A stretch of 64,000 bases of DNA from Nonomuraea rubra (GCF_014207985.1 NZ_JACHMI010000001.1:5749001-5813000), one strand, 5' to 3'. Shown: positions 51,192-59,743, counted from the first letter of the stretch. Notes: generated by a model from the letters alone, not told the origin. Numbers and translations: made by a program.

Positions 51192-51587
51192 TCAGTCGCG
51201 CCGGCGCAGTTCTTCGTTGATGCGCAGCGCCTCGGCGAGCTGGTCCTCCAGGACGATGATGCGGCAGGCCGCCTCCAGAGCGGTGCCGGCATCGACGAGT
51301 TCACGGGCCCGGGCAGCCAGGCGCAGCTGGTAGCGGGAGAAGCGCCGGTGGCCGCCCTCCGACCGCAGCGGCTCGATCAGTTTGGCGGCGCCGAGACTGC
51401 GCAGGAACGCCGGGCTGACGCCGAGGATCTCGGCGGCCCGGCCCATGCTGTAGGCGGGGTAGTCCTCGTCATCGAGCCGTTGCCCGGGACTGCCGGCCGA
51501 GGCGGCGGTCGTCTTGCCGGCCGTCGTGTCGCGGGTGTTGCGGGGCCGGTCTCGCCCGGAGTGCGGCACTTGGTGTGTTTGATCCAT
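51192..51587 (-). CDS. MerR-family transcriptional regulator
   Basis: A 131-residue protein. After about 45 residues of polar, probably disordered N terminus, the MerR HTH is clear: AYSMGRAAEILGVSPAFLRSLGAAKLIEPLRSEGGHRRFSRYQLRLAARARELV. A short C-terminal coiled helix follows (IIVLEDQLAEALRINEELRRRD). No effector-binding domain is present, as in the small HspR/SoxR-like branch. ATG at 51587. A perfect 12-base-pair hairpin sits 24 bases upstream in its leader. Confidence 0.85.
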   Translation of the reverse strand: MDQTHQVPHSGRDRPRNTRDTTAGKTTAASAGSPGQRLDDEDYPAYSMGRAAEILGVSPAFLRSLGAAKLIEPLRSEGGHRRFSRYQLRLAARARELVDAGTALEAACRIIVLEDQLAEALRINEELRRRD

Positions 51588-51610
51588 TCAACCTTCCTGA
51601 ACGCGAACAG

Positions 51611-51640
51611 GGGCCCCGGCGCATGGACGCGCCGGGGCCC
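51611..51640. terminator. Perfect 12-bp hairpin upstream of the MerR gene
   Basis: GGGCCCCGGCGC (51611-51622) and GCGCCGGGGCCC (51629-51640) pair perfectly around the loop ATGGAC. There is no T tract on either side. On the minus strand it lies in the 5' leader of the MerR gene and may act as a transcription terminator for upstream reading or as a leader structure. Either role is inference. Confidence 0.55.
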
Positions 51641-52427
51641 GAATGAGGTTTAACACCATCGACCGGCCATCCGGCCGGTTCACCTGCTCCGCACCAGCCG
51701 CCTGATCCGGCGGGGGTGCGGGGATCGCGTAAGCGTGACCGTAGACCACCGTCCTCTTCGTGGAGCTGCGGTACCCGTGCGGCGATGACATCCAGCCGGC
51801 AACGGGCGATCCTGATGGCGTTCAACACTCCTTTCCGGTTTCCTGCGTCGACAGTGAGCGTCGACTTCGTGCAACGGCAGCGCGTCCACCGCCCCGGCCC
51901 TCTTCCACTGCACTGGCCGCGGCAGTCCGACCTTCTGCCTCCTTGCCTTTCATCGTTTCCGGCACTGCTCTCCACGTCCGTCCGGGCAGTTCGTCATGGT
52001 GCTCGTACTGCACTGCCCTCGTGGATCCATCCTTGCGATGTCAGAGACTCTACCCCCATCCGGCGCGAATATCTACCATGACGGCAACAGATTTTCTGCC
52101 TGCGGGGGGCAAGAACCAGTCCTCGCCCTGACGTGATGGGAAACCGCGAGGCGGGGGTGGGTGCCGATGAGGTGGGCCTATCCCCGCCGGGAGGTAGCGT
52201 GGGGGACAACCGTGCTCGACCACGTGTTTGTTGATCCGGCCGGAGCCGGGCGGCACAACAGGTGCCGCCGCTTCCGGCGAGCGGGTCGCGTAACGAGGTG
52301 CGCCTTCCCGCTGGCCGTTCGAGAACACCCGTCTCAGGGGTGAGCGGTCCGGTTACCGGACATGCGCAACAGCGCCGACCGCCACCGAGGAAAGGGGCGA
52401 TTTCCGGCCCCCTGGGAGTGTGTACTC
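51641..52427. other. Long stretch without a recognisable gene
   Basis: In these 787 bases no frame gives a protein-like sequence I can trust. A perfect small palindrome GTCCGG-TTA-CCGGAC lies at 52347-52361. A GGGGC...GCCCC stem occurs at about 52394-52411, just before the small gene at 52428. Base composition is less GC-rich around 51960-52120, which may mark an old insertion or decayed DNA. Confidence 0.4.
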
Positions 52428-52577
52428 ATGTCAGATCATCGTCGGCCGGCTCGCGTCAGGCCTGCCGTGCTGGGTTCGCCCGGACAGGTGCCGTATCAGT
52501 GGGTGCCGATCACGCTGAAACTGGCCTACACCGTCAAGGAGCCCCTGACCCGCACCGGCGTGTGGAGCTCACGATGA
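52428..52577 (+). CDS. Small protein coupled to an STAS gene
   Basis: A 49-residue frame starting ATG at 52428 after GGGAG. The stop TGA overlaps the ATG of the STAS gene (ATGATG), the usual sign of translational coupling, which supports its reality. The sequence is basic in its first half and hydrophobic/polar in the second (VPITLKLAYTVKE). No family recognised. Confidence 0.45.
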   Translation: MSDHRRPARVRPAVLGSPGQVPYQWVPITLKLAYTVKEPLTRTGVWSSR

Positions 52578-52960
52578 TGCACCTCGCGGTACGCCTGGTC
52601 CCCGTCGGCGATGCCACGCTCGTGATCACCTTGACCGGCGAGCTGGACGCGACGACCACTCGCATGCTGGCCGCCCTTCTCGACCCCCTGCCCCGGACGC
52701 CGGTCAGGCACGTCATCGTCGCAGCGCAGGACCTGTGGTTCTGCGACCTGCGCGGACTCCACCAGCTCGCCCTCGCCCACCGAGCCCTGCAGGCCGTGAA
52801 CGGCCACCTGGCCATCGCCGCGGCACCGCCCGCCCTGCGCCGGCTGATCGCGCTGATGATCGGACACGGCGGGCCCGCCCTGCCCCTGTACGCCAGCGTG
52901 GCCGCGGCGCTGTCGGCCGCCGGTACCGCGCCGGCGCCCCTGCCGGAGCACCGGCCGTAG
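52574..52960 (+). CDS. STAS-domain protein lacking the phosphorylatable serine
   Basis: A 128-residue single STAS domain (ATLVITLTGELDATTTRMLAALLD, then VIVAAQDLWFCDLRGLHQLALAHRAL). The position that is Ser in anti-sigma antagonists (DSRGL in the protein at 48891) is Leu here (DLRGL), so it cannot be switched by the usual Ser phosphorylation. It may act constitutively or have another role. ATG at 52574 or 52577. Confidence 0.75.
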   Translation: MMHLAVRLVPVGDATLVITLTGELDATTTRMLAALLDPLPRTPVRHVIVAAQDLWFCDLRGLHQLALAHRALQAVNGHLAIAAAPPALRRLIALMIGHGGPALPLYASVAAALSAAGTAPAPLPEHRP

Positions 52961-52979
52961 GTCGGCGCCACGAGACCGC

Positions 52980-53675
52980 CACCGCGCACGACATCCGCGC
53001 CCCGCGACCGTCGCCGGCCGCACGTCCACCGGCAGCCCGACCAGCGCCGCCAGCACGCCAGCCTCCACCGAGCGGCGCAGCGTCCCGAACGGCTTGCGCC
53101 CGCCGCCGTAGGCCGGCACCTGCTCGATGACCTCCCGGGTCATCCACACGGCCGTCTCCACCGCCCACCCGAGGGGGTCCTGCCCGAGGCTGTCGCGGGC
53201 GAAGGCCACGGTGCCAGGCAGGGACGCGGGCGGGTGCCGTCCGCGCGCAGCCGCAGCAACCATCCGGGAAGCGTCTCGGTCATGCGGCCCCGTCCGCCAC
53301 TGCTGTCCTTGTTCAGGCCCTGTACCTTGCCCTCCATGACCGTCCGGGTCAGCTTGGCGTTGAGCAGCCGGTGCCCCTGCAGAGCCTGGGCGAACCTGAG
53401 CATGTCGCCCACGGTGGAGACGGCGCCACCGGCGGGCGAGCCCCCGTCGGGCGTCCAGGGGCCGAGGAAGGTGTCGCGCATCCGCGCGGGCGTCAGGATG
53501 TGCCTGCGGACGTAGCCGGCGTAGTCCTGCTTGCCCACCTGCTCGATGGTCGCGCCCAGGACGATGTAGCCGGCGTTGCTGTACCGCATCCTCGTGCCCG
53601 GCTCGGACGTCAGCGGCTGCTTGACGATCTCCTGCGTCAAGGACGTCCACGTCGGGCCCTACGGCTGACAACCAT
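52980..53675 (-). pseudogene. Truncated and frameshifted serine hydrolase (beta-lactamase fold), relative of the intact 55862 gene
   Basis: An ATG at 53675 follows the same promoter sequence as the intact hydrolase at 55862 and opens MVVSRRARRGRP, like MSRARASG of that gene. After about a dozen codons the frame breaks. At 53640 coding resumes mid-protein (MTQEIVKQPLTSEPGTRMRYSNAGYIVLGATIEQVGKQDY), so the catalytic SxxK region is deleted. A further frameshift near 53240 splits the C-terminal part. This is a dead copy. Confidence 0.75.
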
Positions 53676-53711
53676 GGAGATATTCCCTTCAAGAGGGGGC
53701 GGGGTCGGGCT

Positions 53712-53774
53712 GTCAAGGGTGATCACATCTACCGGCCGGCGCCTGTCGGCAGGCGATCGGCGGACCATATGTGG
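53712..53774. repeat. Left arm of a 63-bp inverted repeat flanking the two-component system
   Basis: This segment is the reverse complement of 55774-55836 with about five mismatches by eye. It forms the promoter region of the dead hydrolase gene (minus strand) and sits directly upstream of the response regulator gene (plus strand). It contains TGATCAC, GGCCGGCGCC and CCATATG motifs. Copies of CCATAT in direct orientation (53765 and 53776) are candidate response-regulator boxes. Confidence 0.85.
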
Positions 53775-53804
53775 TCCATATACGGACGTTGCGATACTGC
53801 GCGG

Positions 53805-54461
53805 ATGCGTGTGCTCTTGGTCGAAGACGAGCAGCCCCTCGCCAGGTACATCGAGGCGGGGCTGCGCAAGCACGGTTTCACCGTCGACGTCGCCCTCGAC
53901 GGCCGGAGCGCGCTGGACAAATGTGCGCTCACCCCGTACGAGGTGGTGGTCCTGGACCGGGACCTGCCGGAGGTGCACGGCGACGCCGTGTGCCGCCGGC
54001 TCGTCCAGCGGGGCGAGTCGAGGGTGCTGATGCTGACCGCGTCCGACGCCGTGGAGGACCGGGTGGGCGGGCTGATGCTGGGCGCCGACGACTACCTCGG
54101 CAAGCCGTTCGCGTTCTCCGAGCTGGTCGCCCGCGTGCACGCCCTGGTACGGCGCAGCGCCCCGGCCCGCCCCCCGGTGCTGCGCGGCGGCGGCGTGGTG
54201 CTGGATCCGGGCCGGCGCAGCGCCGAGCGGGACGGCCGGCTGCTGCGCCTGACGCCGAAGGAGTTCGGGGTGCTGGAGCAGCTGCTGGCCGCCGGCGGTG
54301 ACGTGGTCAGCGCGGAGACGCTGCTGGAGAAGGTGTGGGACGAGTACGCCGACCCGTTCACCAACGCGGTCCGGATCACCGTCGGCACGCTGCGCCGCAA
54401 GCTCGGTGACCCGCCGGTGATCGAGACCGTCATCGGCGCGGGCTACCGGATCGGGCCGTGA
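53805..54461 (+). CDS. OmpR-family response regulator
   Basis: A 218-residue regulator. The receiver domain (MRVLLVEDEQPLARYIEAGLRKHGF) has the phosphoacceptor Asp in VVVLDRDLP near residue 51, Thr in MLTASD and Lys in GKPF. The C-terminal winged helix (LRLTPKEFGVLEQLLAAGGDVVSAETLLEKVWDE...GTLRRKLGDPP) binds DNA. Its stop overlaps the GTG of the sensor kinase. Repeated CCATAT sequences upstream and in the hydrolase promoter suggest autoregulation and control of the hydrolase. Confidence 0.94.
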   Translation: MRVLLVEDEQPLARYIEAGLRKHGFTVDVALDGRSALDKCALTPYEVVVLDRDLPEVHGDAVCRRLVQRGESRVLMLTASDAVEDRVGGLMLGADDYLGKPFAFSELVARVHALVRRSAPARPPVLRGGGVVLDPGRRSAERDGRLLRLTPKEFGVLEQLLAAGGDVVSAETLLEKVWDEYADPFTNAVRITVGTLRRKLGDPPVIETVIGAGYRIGP

Positions 54462-55684
54462 GGCTGACCGCCCGCGCCCGGCTCGCCATCCTGCAGACCG
54501 CCCTCGTGCTGGCCGCCGGGGCCGCGCTGACCGGGCTGACCTACCTGCTGATGCAGCGGCGCCCCGCGCTCGTCACCCACCTGGACCCGGACGGCCCCGG
54601 CCCGGAGGGCACGCTCCAGCCGATCCCGCAGCCGCAGGACCTGCGCGATCTCGCCGACCAGGTACAGGCCGACACCCTGTCCGCGCTGTTGCCCCAGGCC
54701 GGTCTGGCGCTCGTCGTGGTGACCGTTCTGGCCGCCGTACTGGCCTGGCTGGTGGCCGGCCGGGTGCTGCGGCCGATCCGCGTGATCTCCTCGGCCGCCC
54801 GGCGGATGTCGGCCGAGAACCTCACCGAGCGGGTCCCGGTCACCACCCCGGCCGACGAGCTGTCGGCGCTGGCCTGCACGGTCAACGACATGCTGGACCG
54901 CATCCAGCGCGGCGTCGCCGAGCGCGACCGCATCCTGGACAGCCAGCGGCTGTTCACCGCCAACGCCGCCCACGAGCTGCGCACGCCGCTGACCACCGCG
55001 CGTACCGCGATCGACGTCACCCTGGACGGCCACCCCAGCCGGGACGAGCTGCTCGCGATGGCCGGCGACGTGCGCGACGCCGTCGCCCACATGCAGCGCG
55101 TCCTGAACGGGCTCCTGCTGCTGGCCCGCAGCCAGGCCGGAACCGGCACGCGGGAGCCGGCCGACCTGGCGTCCATCGCGGCAGCCGCCCTGGACACGGC
55201 CGAGGAGCAAGCGGCAGCCGCCGGCATCGCCATCCGCGCAAGGCTGCGGCCCGCGCTGGTCACCGGCGAGCCCGTCCTGCTGGAACGCCTGGCCGGTAAC
55301 CTGGTCGACAACGCGCTCCGCTACAACCACGCCGACGGGCGGCTCACCGTCGAGACGTACACGGCGGGTGCACGCGCCGTCCTGCGGATCCGCAACACCG
55401 GCCGCGAGATCGTGCCCGAGGAAGCGCAGGCGCTGCTGGAACCGTTCGTGCACGGGCAGGGCACCCGGGTCCGTACCGACAGCCCTGGGCTGGGCCTGGG
55501 GCTGTCCATCGTGCGCGCGATCACCCATGCCCATCAGGGGCGCCTCGCGATCACGGCCCGCCCGGGCGGCGGCCTCGACATCACCATCGATCTCCCGCAC
55601 CACTCCCGGCCGGCACCGCGACCTGCTGAGATCACCGCACAGCCGGCGTCCGTAGGGGTGGCGGGGGAGGGGCGAGCCCGGTGA
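54458..55684 (+). CDS. Sensor histidine kinase
   Basis: A 408-residue membrane kinase. The first membrane helix is near residues 8-32, a short extracytoplasmic loop follows (about 33-75), and the second helix lies near 80-105. The HAMP domain (RPIRVISSAARRMSAENLTERVPV) is followed by the H-box TANAAHELRTPLTTART and an ATPase domain with the N-box DNALRYNHADG and G-box DSPGLGLGLSIV. GTG start overlaps the regulator stop. It should sense an envelope signal through its small external loop and phosphorylate the adjacent regulator. Confidence 0.93.
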   Translation: MRLTARARLAILQTALVLAAGAALTGLTYLLMQRRPALVTHLDPDGPGPEGTLQPIPQPQDLRDLADQVQADTLSALLPQAGLALVVVTVLAAVLAWLVAGRVLRPIRVISSAARRMSAENLTERVPVTTPADELSALACTVNDMLDRIQRGVAERDRILDSQRLFTANAAHELRTPLTTARTAIDVTLDGHPSRDELLAMAGDVRDAVAHMQRVLNGLLLLARSQAGTGTREPADLASIAAAALDTAEEQAAAAGIAIRARLRPALVTGEPVLLERLAGNLVDNALRYNHADGRLTVETYTAGARAVLRIRNTGREIVPEEAQALLEPFVHGQGTRVRTDSPGLGLGLSIVRAITHAHQGRLAITARPGGGLDITIDLPHHSRPAPRPAEITAQPASVGVAGEGRAR

Positions 55685-55773
55685 TCGTCATGCCGGCGAT
55701 CTCGTAGAGCGGTCCAGCGGTTCTCCGCCCGTGCACACGCATCCGGGCAGTACCGCAGGCACCCACCTATGGC

Positions 55774-55836
55774 CCGCATATGGTGCGCCGATCGCCTGCC
55801 GATAGGCGCCGGCCGGTAAATGTGATCACCCTCGAC
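55774..55836. repeat. Right arm of the 63-bp inverted repeat, promoter region of the intact hydrolase
   Basis: Reverse complement of 53712-53774 with about five mismatches. It lies 25 bases upstream of the intact serine hydrolase start. Because each arm feeds a hydrolase gene pointing away from the two-component genes, the pair is the trace of an inverted duplication of promoter plus hydrolase. Confidence 0.85.
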
Positions 55837-55861
55837 GTTCCCAAAGGGAGGATCACAGGAG

Positions 55862-56947
55862 ATGAGCCGTGCACGAGCGTCCGGCATGACCGGGCTGGCA
55901 TCGGCCTTGCTGGCGCTGGGTCTCCACGCACCCGCGACCGCGGCCGCCGAGGTCGGGCCGGGAGACGTCCAGCAGGCGATCAACAGCCTGGCCAGGACCG
56001 ACGGCGTGGTGGGCGCCATCGGCGAGTTGTACGTGGACGGCCGGCGCAAGGGGCAGGGAAGCGCGGGGACGCGCCTGCTCGGCGGCAAGGGCGGGCGCAT
56101 TCCCCCCGCTTCCCGTTACCGCATCGCGTCCCAGACCAAGCTGATGGAGGCCACGGTCGTCCTGCAACTGGTGGGGGAGGGCAAGCTCGGCCTGGACGAC
56201 AAGCTCAGCAGCCTCCTGCCCGGGGTGGCCGGACACGACCATGTGGAGGGCGCCGGGAAGATCACCGTACGGGATCTGATCCGGCACACCTCCGGCATCC
56301 CCGACTTCGCCGAAGGCGGGAGGTTCGACGTCTTCGACTTCACCACCGCCTACGAGCCGATCGACCTGGTCAGAGCCGCACGCGCACTGCCTCAGGGCGA
56401 GCTGGGGCAGTACCGCTACTCCACCACCAACTACGTGCTGCTCGGCATGATCATCGAGAGGGTGACCGGCCACGACCGGGCCGCCGAGTTCCAGCGGCGG
56501 CTGTTCGCCCCCCTCGGCATGAAGAGCACCTATCTGGCCACCAAGGTGTCCGACCAGATCAAGGGCCCGCACGGACACGGCTACCACCCCGACGCCCAGG
56601 GCCGGCCGCGCGACGTCGACCGGCTCAACGCCACCAGCTACGGCGCCGAAGGGGCGATCTCCACCGCGCACGACGTCAGCGCCTTCTTCCGCGCGTTCAA
56701 CCAGGGCAAGCTGGTGCCACCGGAGCTGCAGAAGCAGCTGCCGCGGCCCTTCCCCGAGCTGTGCGGCGGAACGGTCTCCTCGGCATCGGGCGGCCTGCCC
56801 GGAATCAGTTCCGTCACCTTCTCCTCGGCCGACGGCCGGACCCAGCTCGCGCTGGCCGCCACGCTGAAGGTCGACAACGAGAAGGCCATGGCCGTCGGAG
56901 ACGCCATGAAGAAGGCCGCCGCGGCCGTACTCTGCCCCGGCCAGTGA
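55862..56947 (+). CDS. Secreted serine hydrolase (beta-lactamase/D-alanyl carboxypeptidase family)
   Basis: A 361-residue exported protein. A signal peptide (residues 1-28, cleaved after ATAAA) precedes a class-C-beta-lactamase fold. Catalytic Ser and Lys are in SQTKLM near residue 89, Tyr in YSTTNY near 182, and the third motif in SSASGGLPG near 311. It probably trims peptidoglycan peptides or hydrolyses a beta-lactam or related amide. AGGAGATG gives the RBS. It sits directly downstream of the two-component genes and shares repeat and box sequences with their promoter. Confidence 0.9.
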   Translation: MSRARASGMTGLASALLALGLHAPATAAAEVGPGDVQQAINSLARTDGVVGAIGELYVDGRRKGQGSAGTRLLGGKGGRIPPASRYRIASQTKLMEATVVLQLVGEGKLGLDDKLSSLLPGVAGHDHVEGAGKITVRDLIRHTSGIPDFAEGGRFDVFDFTTAYEPIDLVRAARALPQGELGQYRYSTTNYVLLGMIIERVTGHDRAAEFQRRLFAPLGMKSTYLATKVSDQIKGPHGHGYHPDAQGRPRDVDRLNATSYGAEGAISTAHDVSAFFRAFNQGKLVPPELQKQLPRPFPELCGGTVSSASGGLPGISSVTFSSADGRTQLALAATLKVDNEKAMAVGDAMKKAAAAVLCPGQ

Positions 56948-56988
56948 CCGCGGGCCATCCGCCCTTCCAACAGACAAGGAAAGCTTCC

Positions 56989-57495
56989 GTGAGACGACGA
57001 ATCCTCGGCGCGATCGCGTTCACCCTGGTCCTGACCGGCTGCGGCTCCGGCGACGAAGGCGGGGCGGACGTGGCCTCGGTCAGCGGCGCCGGCAAGCAGA
57101 CCACGGCAGGCGCGCCGCCGAGCGCGGACCCGCAGGAGAAGGCGCTGAAGTTCGCCCAGTGCATGCGCGAGAACGGCGTCGACATGCCGGACCCCGATGC
57201 CGGCGGCAAGATGACCATGACGTTCGGCGGGCCGCAGGAGAAGGTCCAGGCGGCGCAGGAAGCGTGCCGGCAGTACGCCCCCAGCGGCGGGCAGCAGATC
57301 CGCAACGACCCCGAGATGGCCGAGAACCTGCGCAAGCTCGCCCAATGCATGCGCGACAACGGCGTGGAGTCCTATCCCGACCCAGAGGGCAGCATGATGC
57401 GCATCACCCAGGAGGCCGCCGAGGACCCCGATCTCAAGGCAGCCGAGCAGAAGTGCCAGAAGGAGTCGGCTGCCGCCGGCCCGGGAGGCTCTTGA
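56989..57495 (+). CDS. Lipoprotein with two CMRENGV-type repeats
   Basis: A 168-residue lipoprotein: signal and lipobox LTGC near residue 19, a short polar linker, and two copies of a Cys-containing repeat (ALKFAQCMRENGVDMPDPD and LRKLAQCMRDNGVESYPDPE). Similar lipoproteins often accompany actinobacterial two-component/ABC efflux clusters; their function is unknown. GTG at 56989 follows AAGGAAAG. It lies 41 bases after the hydrolase gene and probably belongs to the same transcript. The ABC transporter genes usually found beside it are absent here. Confidence 0.82.
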   Translation: MRRRILGAIAFTLVLTGCGSGDEGGADVASVSGAGKQTTAGAPPSADPQEKALKFAQCMRENGVDMPDPDAGGKMTMTFGGPQEKVQAAQEACRQYAPSGGQQIRNDPEMAENLRKLAQCMRDNGVESYPDPEGSMMRITQEAAEDPDLKAAEQKCQKESAAAGPGGS

Positions 57496-57688
57496 TGCCG
57501 ATGGCCGCCATCGACGGCAAGACAGACGGGGCTGGCTGCTGACCCACGCCTGCGGGCGACCGCCGTCTCGGACGCCGCCGCGTTCCTCGACCTCGTCGCC
57601 CGCACCCCAGCGCTGAGCGACCACGACCGCCGCATGCTCGGCGGCGGCCCGTCGCCTCCATCCGGCAAGCGGTGGAGGGACAGGGTCA
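57496..57688. other. Decayed sequence between the lipoprotein and an NmrA relic
   Basis: One frame from about 57543 reads DPRLRATAVSDAAAFLDLVARTPALSDHDRRMLGG, which looks like a helical protein end, but it has no start, no RBS and no recognisable family. It is probably a fragment of a lost gene. Confidence 0.35.
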
Positions 57689-57835
57689 ATCCTGGTGACG
57701 GGCGTGACGGGCGACATCGGCCGGCGCGTGGGGGACTGACCGGTGGGCGCGGGCCGGCGGGTACGCGCCTTGACCCGCGATCCCGAGGCCGCCCGCCCAC
57801 CCGACGGCATCGCGACTATGCGCGGCGACTGTTGA
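57689..57835 (+). pseudogene. NmrA-family NAD(P)-binding fragment with an in-frame stop
   Basis: The frame gives ILVTGVTGDIGRRVGD, then a TGA stop, then PVGAGRRVRALTRDPEAARPPDGIATMRGDC and a second stop. This is the first third of an NmrA/SDR protein (nucleotide loop and second strand) with one nonsense mutation and the rest deleted. Confidence 0.6.
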
Positions 57836-57938
57836 TCATGCCAGCGATGTGACGGCTTGTGACTGCGCAGATATCACGTAAGGCAGCAGGCTGCCCCCAG
57901 CCGTCATCCCCGAGTAGACCCGCGCTGGGCAAAGGATC

Positions 57939-58217
57939 TTGACGGGCAAGGCAAACATCCGCGCTCTGCTCGGAGGTGAGCGGCCGGATCGGCGCGAGAG
58001 GCGAATCCAGGTTTGGGCCGGTGAATTCATCGGCAACGCCTGGATGGCGACGCACGGAGCCGTCGCCGTGATCACCTTCATCGTCTTCGCGCTCGCGGCC
58101 GTGTGCGCCGTGGAAGCCGTGCTCGGCTTCGCGCCTGAGGCTCCGGCCGCCGGTATCGCCGTAGGTCACTGGCCCCCTCCGTGTATCACGTTGCCGACGG
58201 GGCAGGGGTTTGCGTAG
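57939..58217 (+). CDS. Short membrane protein of unknown function
   Basis: A TTG at 57939 with AAAGGA five bases upstream opens a 92-residue frame. It has one clear membrane segment (HGAVAVITFIVFALAAVCAVEAVLG, about residues 40-64) and a basic N-terminal half. The C-terminal 25 residues look random. It may be a truncated relative of the protein at 49593. No family recognised. Confidence 0.35.
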   Translation: MTGKANIRALLGGERPDRRERRIQVWAGEFIGNAWMATHGAVAVITFIVFALAAVCAVEAVLGFAPEAPAAGIAVGHWPPPCITLPTGQGFA

Positions 58218-58249
58218 GCAGACCCCACTGGCGAAGGGTGGCGATCGAC

Positions 58250-58669
58250 GTGTTGTCGGGTTTCCGATTGGAATGGCCGATCACGGACGATGTCGCCGCC
58301 CTGCGTGCGGGAGTGCGGGCCTTCGGCACCGGTGCCGGACTGACCGGCAAGCGGCTGATGGACCTGATGATCGCGGCGAGCGAGGCCGCCACCAAGGTGC
58401 TGGAGCACGGCGGAGGCGGCACCTTGATCGCCTGGAGCGACGCGGGTGGCGTGAGCCTGGAGATCGTGGACGTGACCGGCGCGTTGACCATGGCGTACTG
58501 GACCGTCGACGCCGGCCCCGACCTGCTCGGCGGCCAGGACATCGGCTTCTGGCTGCTGCGGCGACTGTGTGACGAGATCCGCCTCGACGACAGCGACGGC
58601 AGCACGCGATTGCATCTGCGCTTCCACCTTCGCGCCCGGCAGAACGGCGGTCGTCGCGTGTCAGCGTGA
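58250..58669 (+). CDS. Anti-sigma-type ATP-binding protein (HATPase_c fold) with degenerate motifs
   Basis: A 139-residue protein of the RsbW/SpoIIAB-like single-domain ATPase type: LEWPITDDVAALRAGVRAFG, then LMIAASEAATKVLEHGGGG. The N-box Asn (normally EAATN) is Lys, and the G1 box (normally DxGxG) reads DVTGAL. Metal and ATP binding are therefore doubtful. GTG at 58250 has GAAGGG upstream; GTG 58238 is an alternative. It might still bind a sigma factor or STAS protein without kinase activity. Confidence 0.65.
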   Translation: MLSGFRLEWPITDDVAALRAGVRAFGTGAGLTGKRLMDLMIAASEAATKVLEHGGGGTLIAWSDAGGVSLEIVDVTGALTMAYWTVDAGPDLLGGQDIGFWLLRRLCDEIRLDDSDGSTRLHLRFHLRARQNGGRRVSA

Positions 58670-58924
58670 AGCAAGAGCCGGTCGCGCCACCTCGTCCCGA
58701 CTGCCTGGAGCGTCCTGCAGAGTTACGCCGGCATCGGCGTCCTCGCCTTCCAGCAACGACACCATCGCCACCACCGCCTCGCACGCCTGCACCCGCACCA
58801 GATCCGTTCCTCCGAGCCGAGCGGCGCCACTCTGGCCCGGGCCCCAGCCCAAGAGCTCCGGAGCGGCTCGCCCTTCGAAGATGGCAAGCATTCCTTCACA
58901 CGAATGTTCTGCAATGCTGTGGAC

Positions 58925-59743
58925 ATGGTCGAGATGATCGGGCCGTATCGCGTTGTCCGTCGGCTGGCCGCGGCGGGATGGGCACGGTGTGGCTTGCCGA
59001 AGACCGCGGCGGACGGCGGGTCGCGGTGAAGGTCATCAACGCCGAACTGGCGCGTGAGCCCGAGTTCCGGGAGCGGTTCCGGCAGGAAGCGACAGCGGCG
59101 CGGCGCGTGCGGCGGTTCTGCACCGGGCCAGTTCTGGACGCCGGACTGGACCAGGACCCGCTGTGGGTCGCCACCGACTTCATCGACGGCCCGAGCCTGC
59201 AGGAGGCGGTGTCCGCCAACGGCCCGCTGCGTGGAGCCGATCTCGACGCGCTCGCGGTCGGCATCGCGACGGCCCTGACCGCCATCCACCAGGCCAAGGT
59301 GGTAGATCGCGACCCTCAAACCCTCCAACGTGCTGCTGTCACCGGTCGGCCCGCGGGTCATCGACTTCGGGATCGTCCGCGCTCTGGACGCCACCGGGCA
59401 GTTGACGCGTTCAGGGACGGTCATCGGCACCCCCGGCTACATCGCGCCGGCATCTGACCCGCAACCCAGCACACGACCGCCTTCCCTGGGACCAGGCCCG
59501 ATCACCAACACCGCCAGCGGACTGTGCATCGACACCGACGGCCCCCAGGGGCCTGGTGTGCAGGTGCAAGTTCGTGACTGCGGCCACTTCAGCGGCCAGC
59601 AATGGCGGTACAACCCGAGCACGGGCAGGCTCACCAACCTCACAAGCGGCCTATGTCTGGACACGGCCGGGACCCCGGCCAACTACGTCGCCCTGGTGCT
59701 CAAGCCCTGCGGGAATTACACCGGCCAGCGCTGGAGCGGATGA
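58925..59743 (+). pseudogene. Ser/Thr protein kinase-ricin lectin gene, frameshifted and internally deleted
   Basis: ATG 58925 starts MVEMIGPYRVVRRLAAAG. A frameshift near 58975 moves the rest of the N-lobe (GGMGTVWLAEDRGGRRVAVKVINAEL, with the catalytic Lys) to another frame. A second shift near 59305 disrupts the HRD loop, and a third frame continues with NVLLSPVGPRVIDFGIVRALD (DFG) and GTPGYIAP. Then, with no C-lobe, it joins a ricin-type lectin repeat (TNTASGLCIDTDG, SGQQWRYNPSTGRLTNLTSGLCLDTAG). At least two frameshifts plus one large deletion make it a pseudogene. Confidence 0.8.

Noticed and set aside
51716-52131. Overlapping plus-strand frames in the gene-poor stretch
   Set aside because: No RBS, no family likeness, amino acid composition rich in Arg, Pro and Ser.
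58661-58891. A 76-codon minus-strand frame between the ATP-binding protein and the kinase relic
   Set aside because: Composition is fairly protein-like, but there is no RBS, it overlaps the end of the upstream gene, and no family is recognisable.
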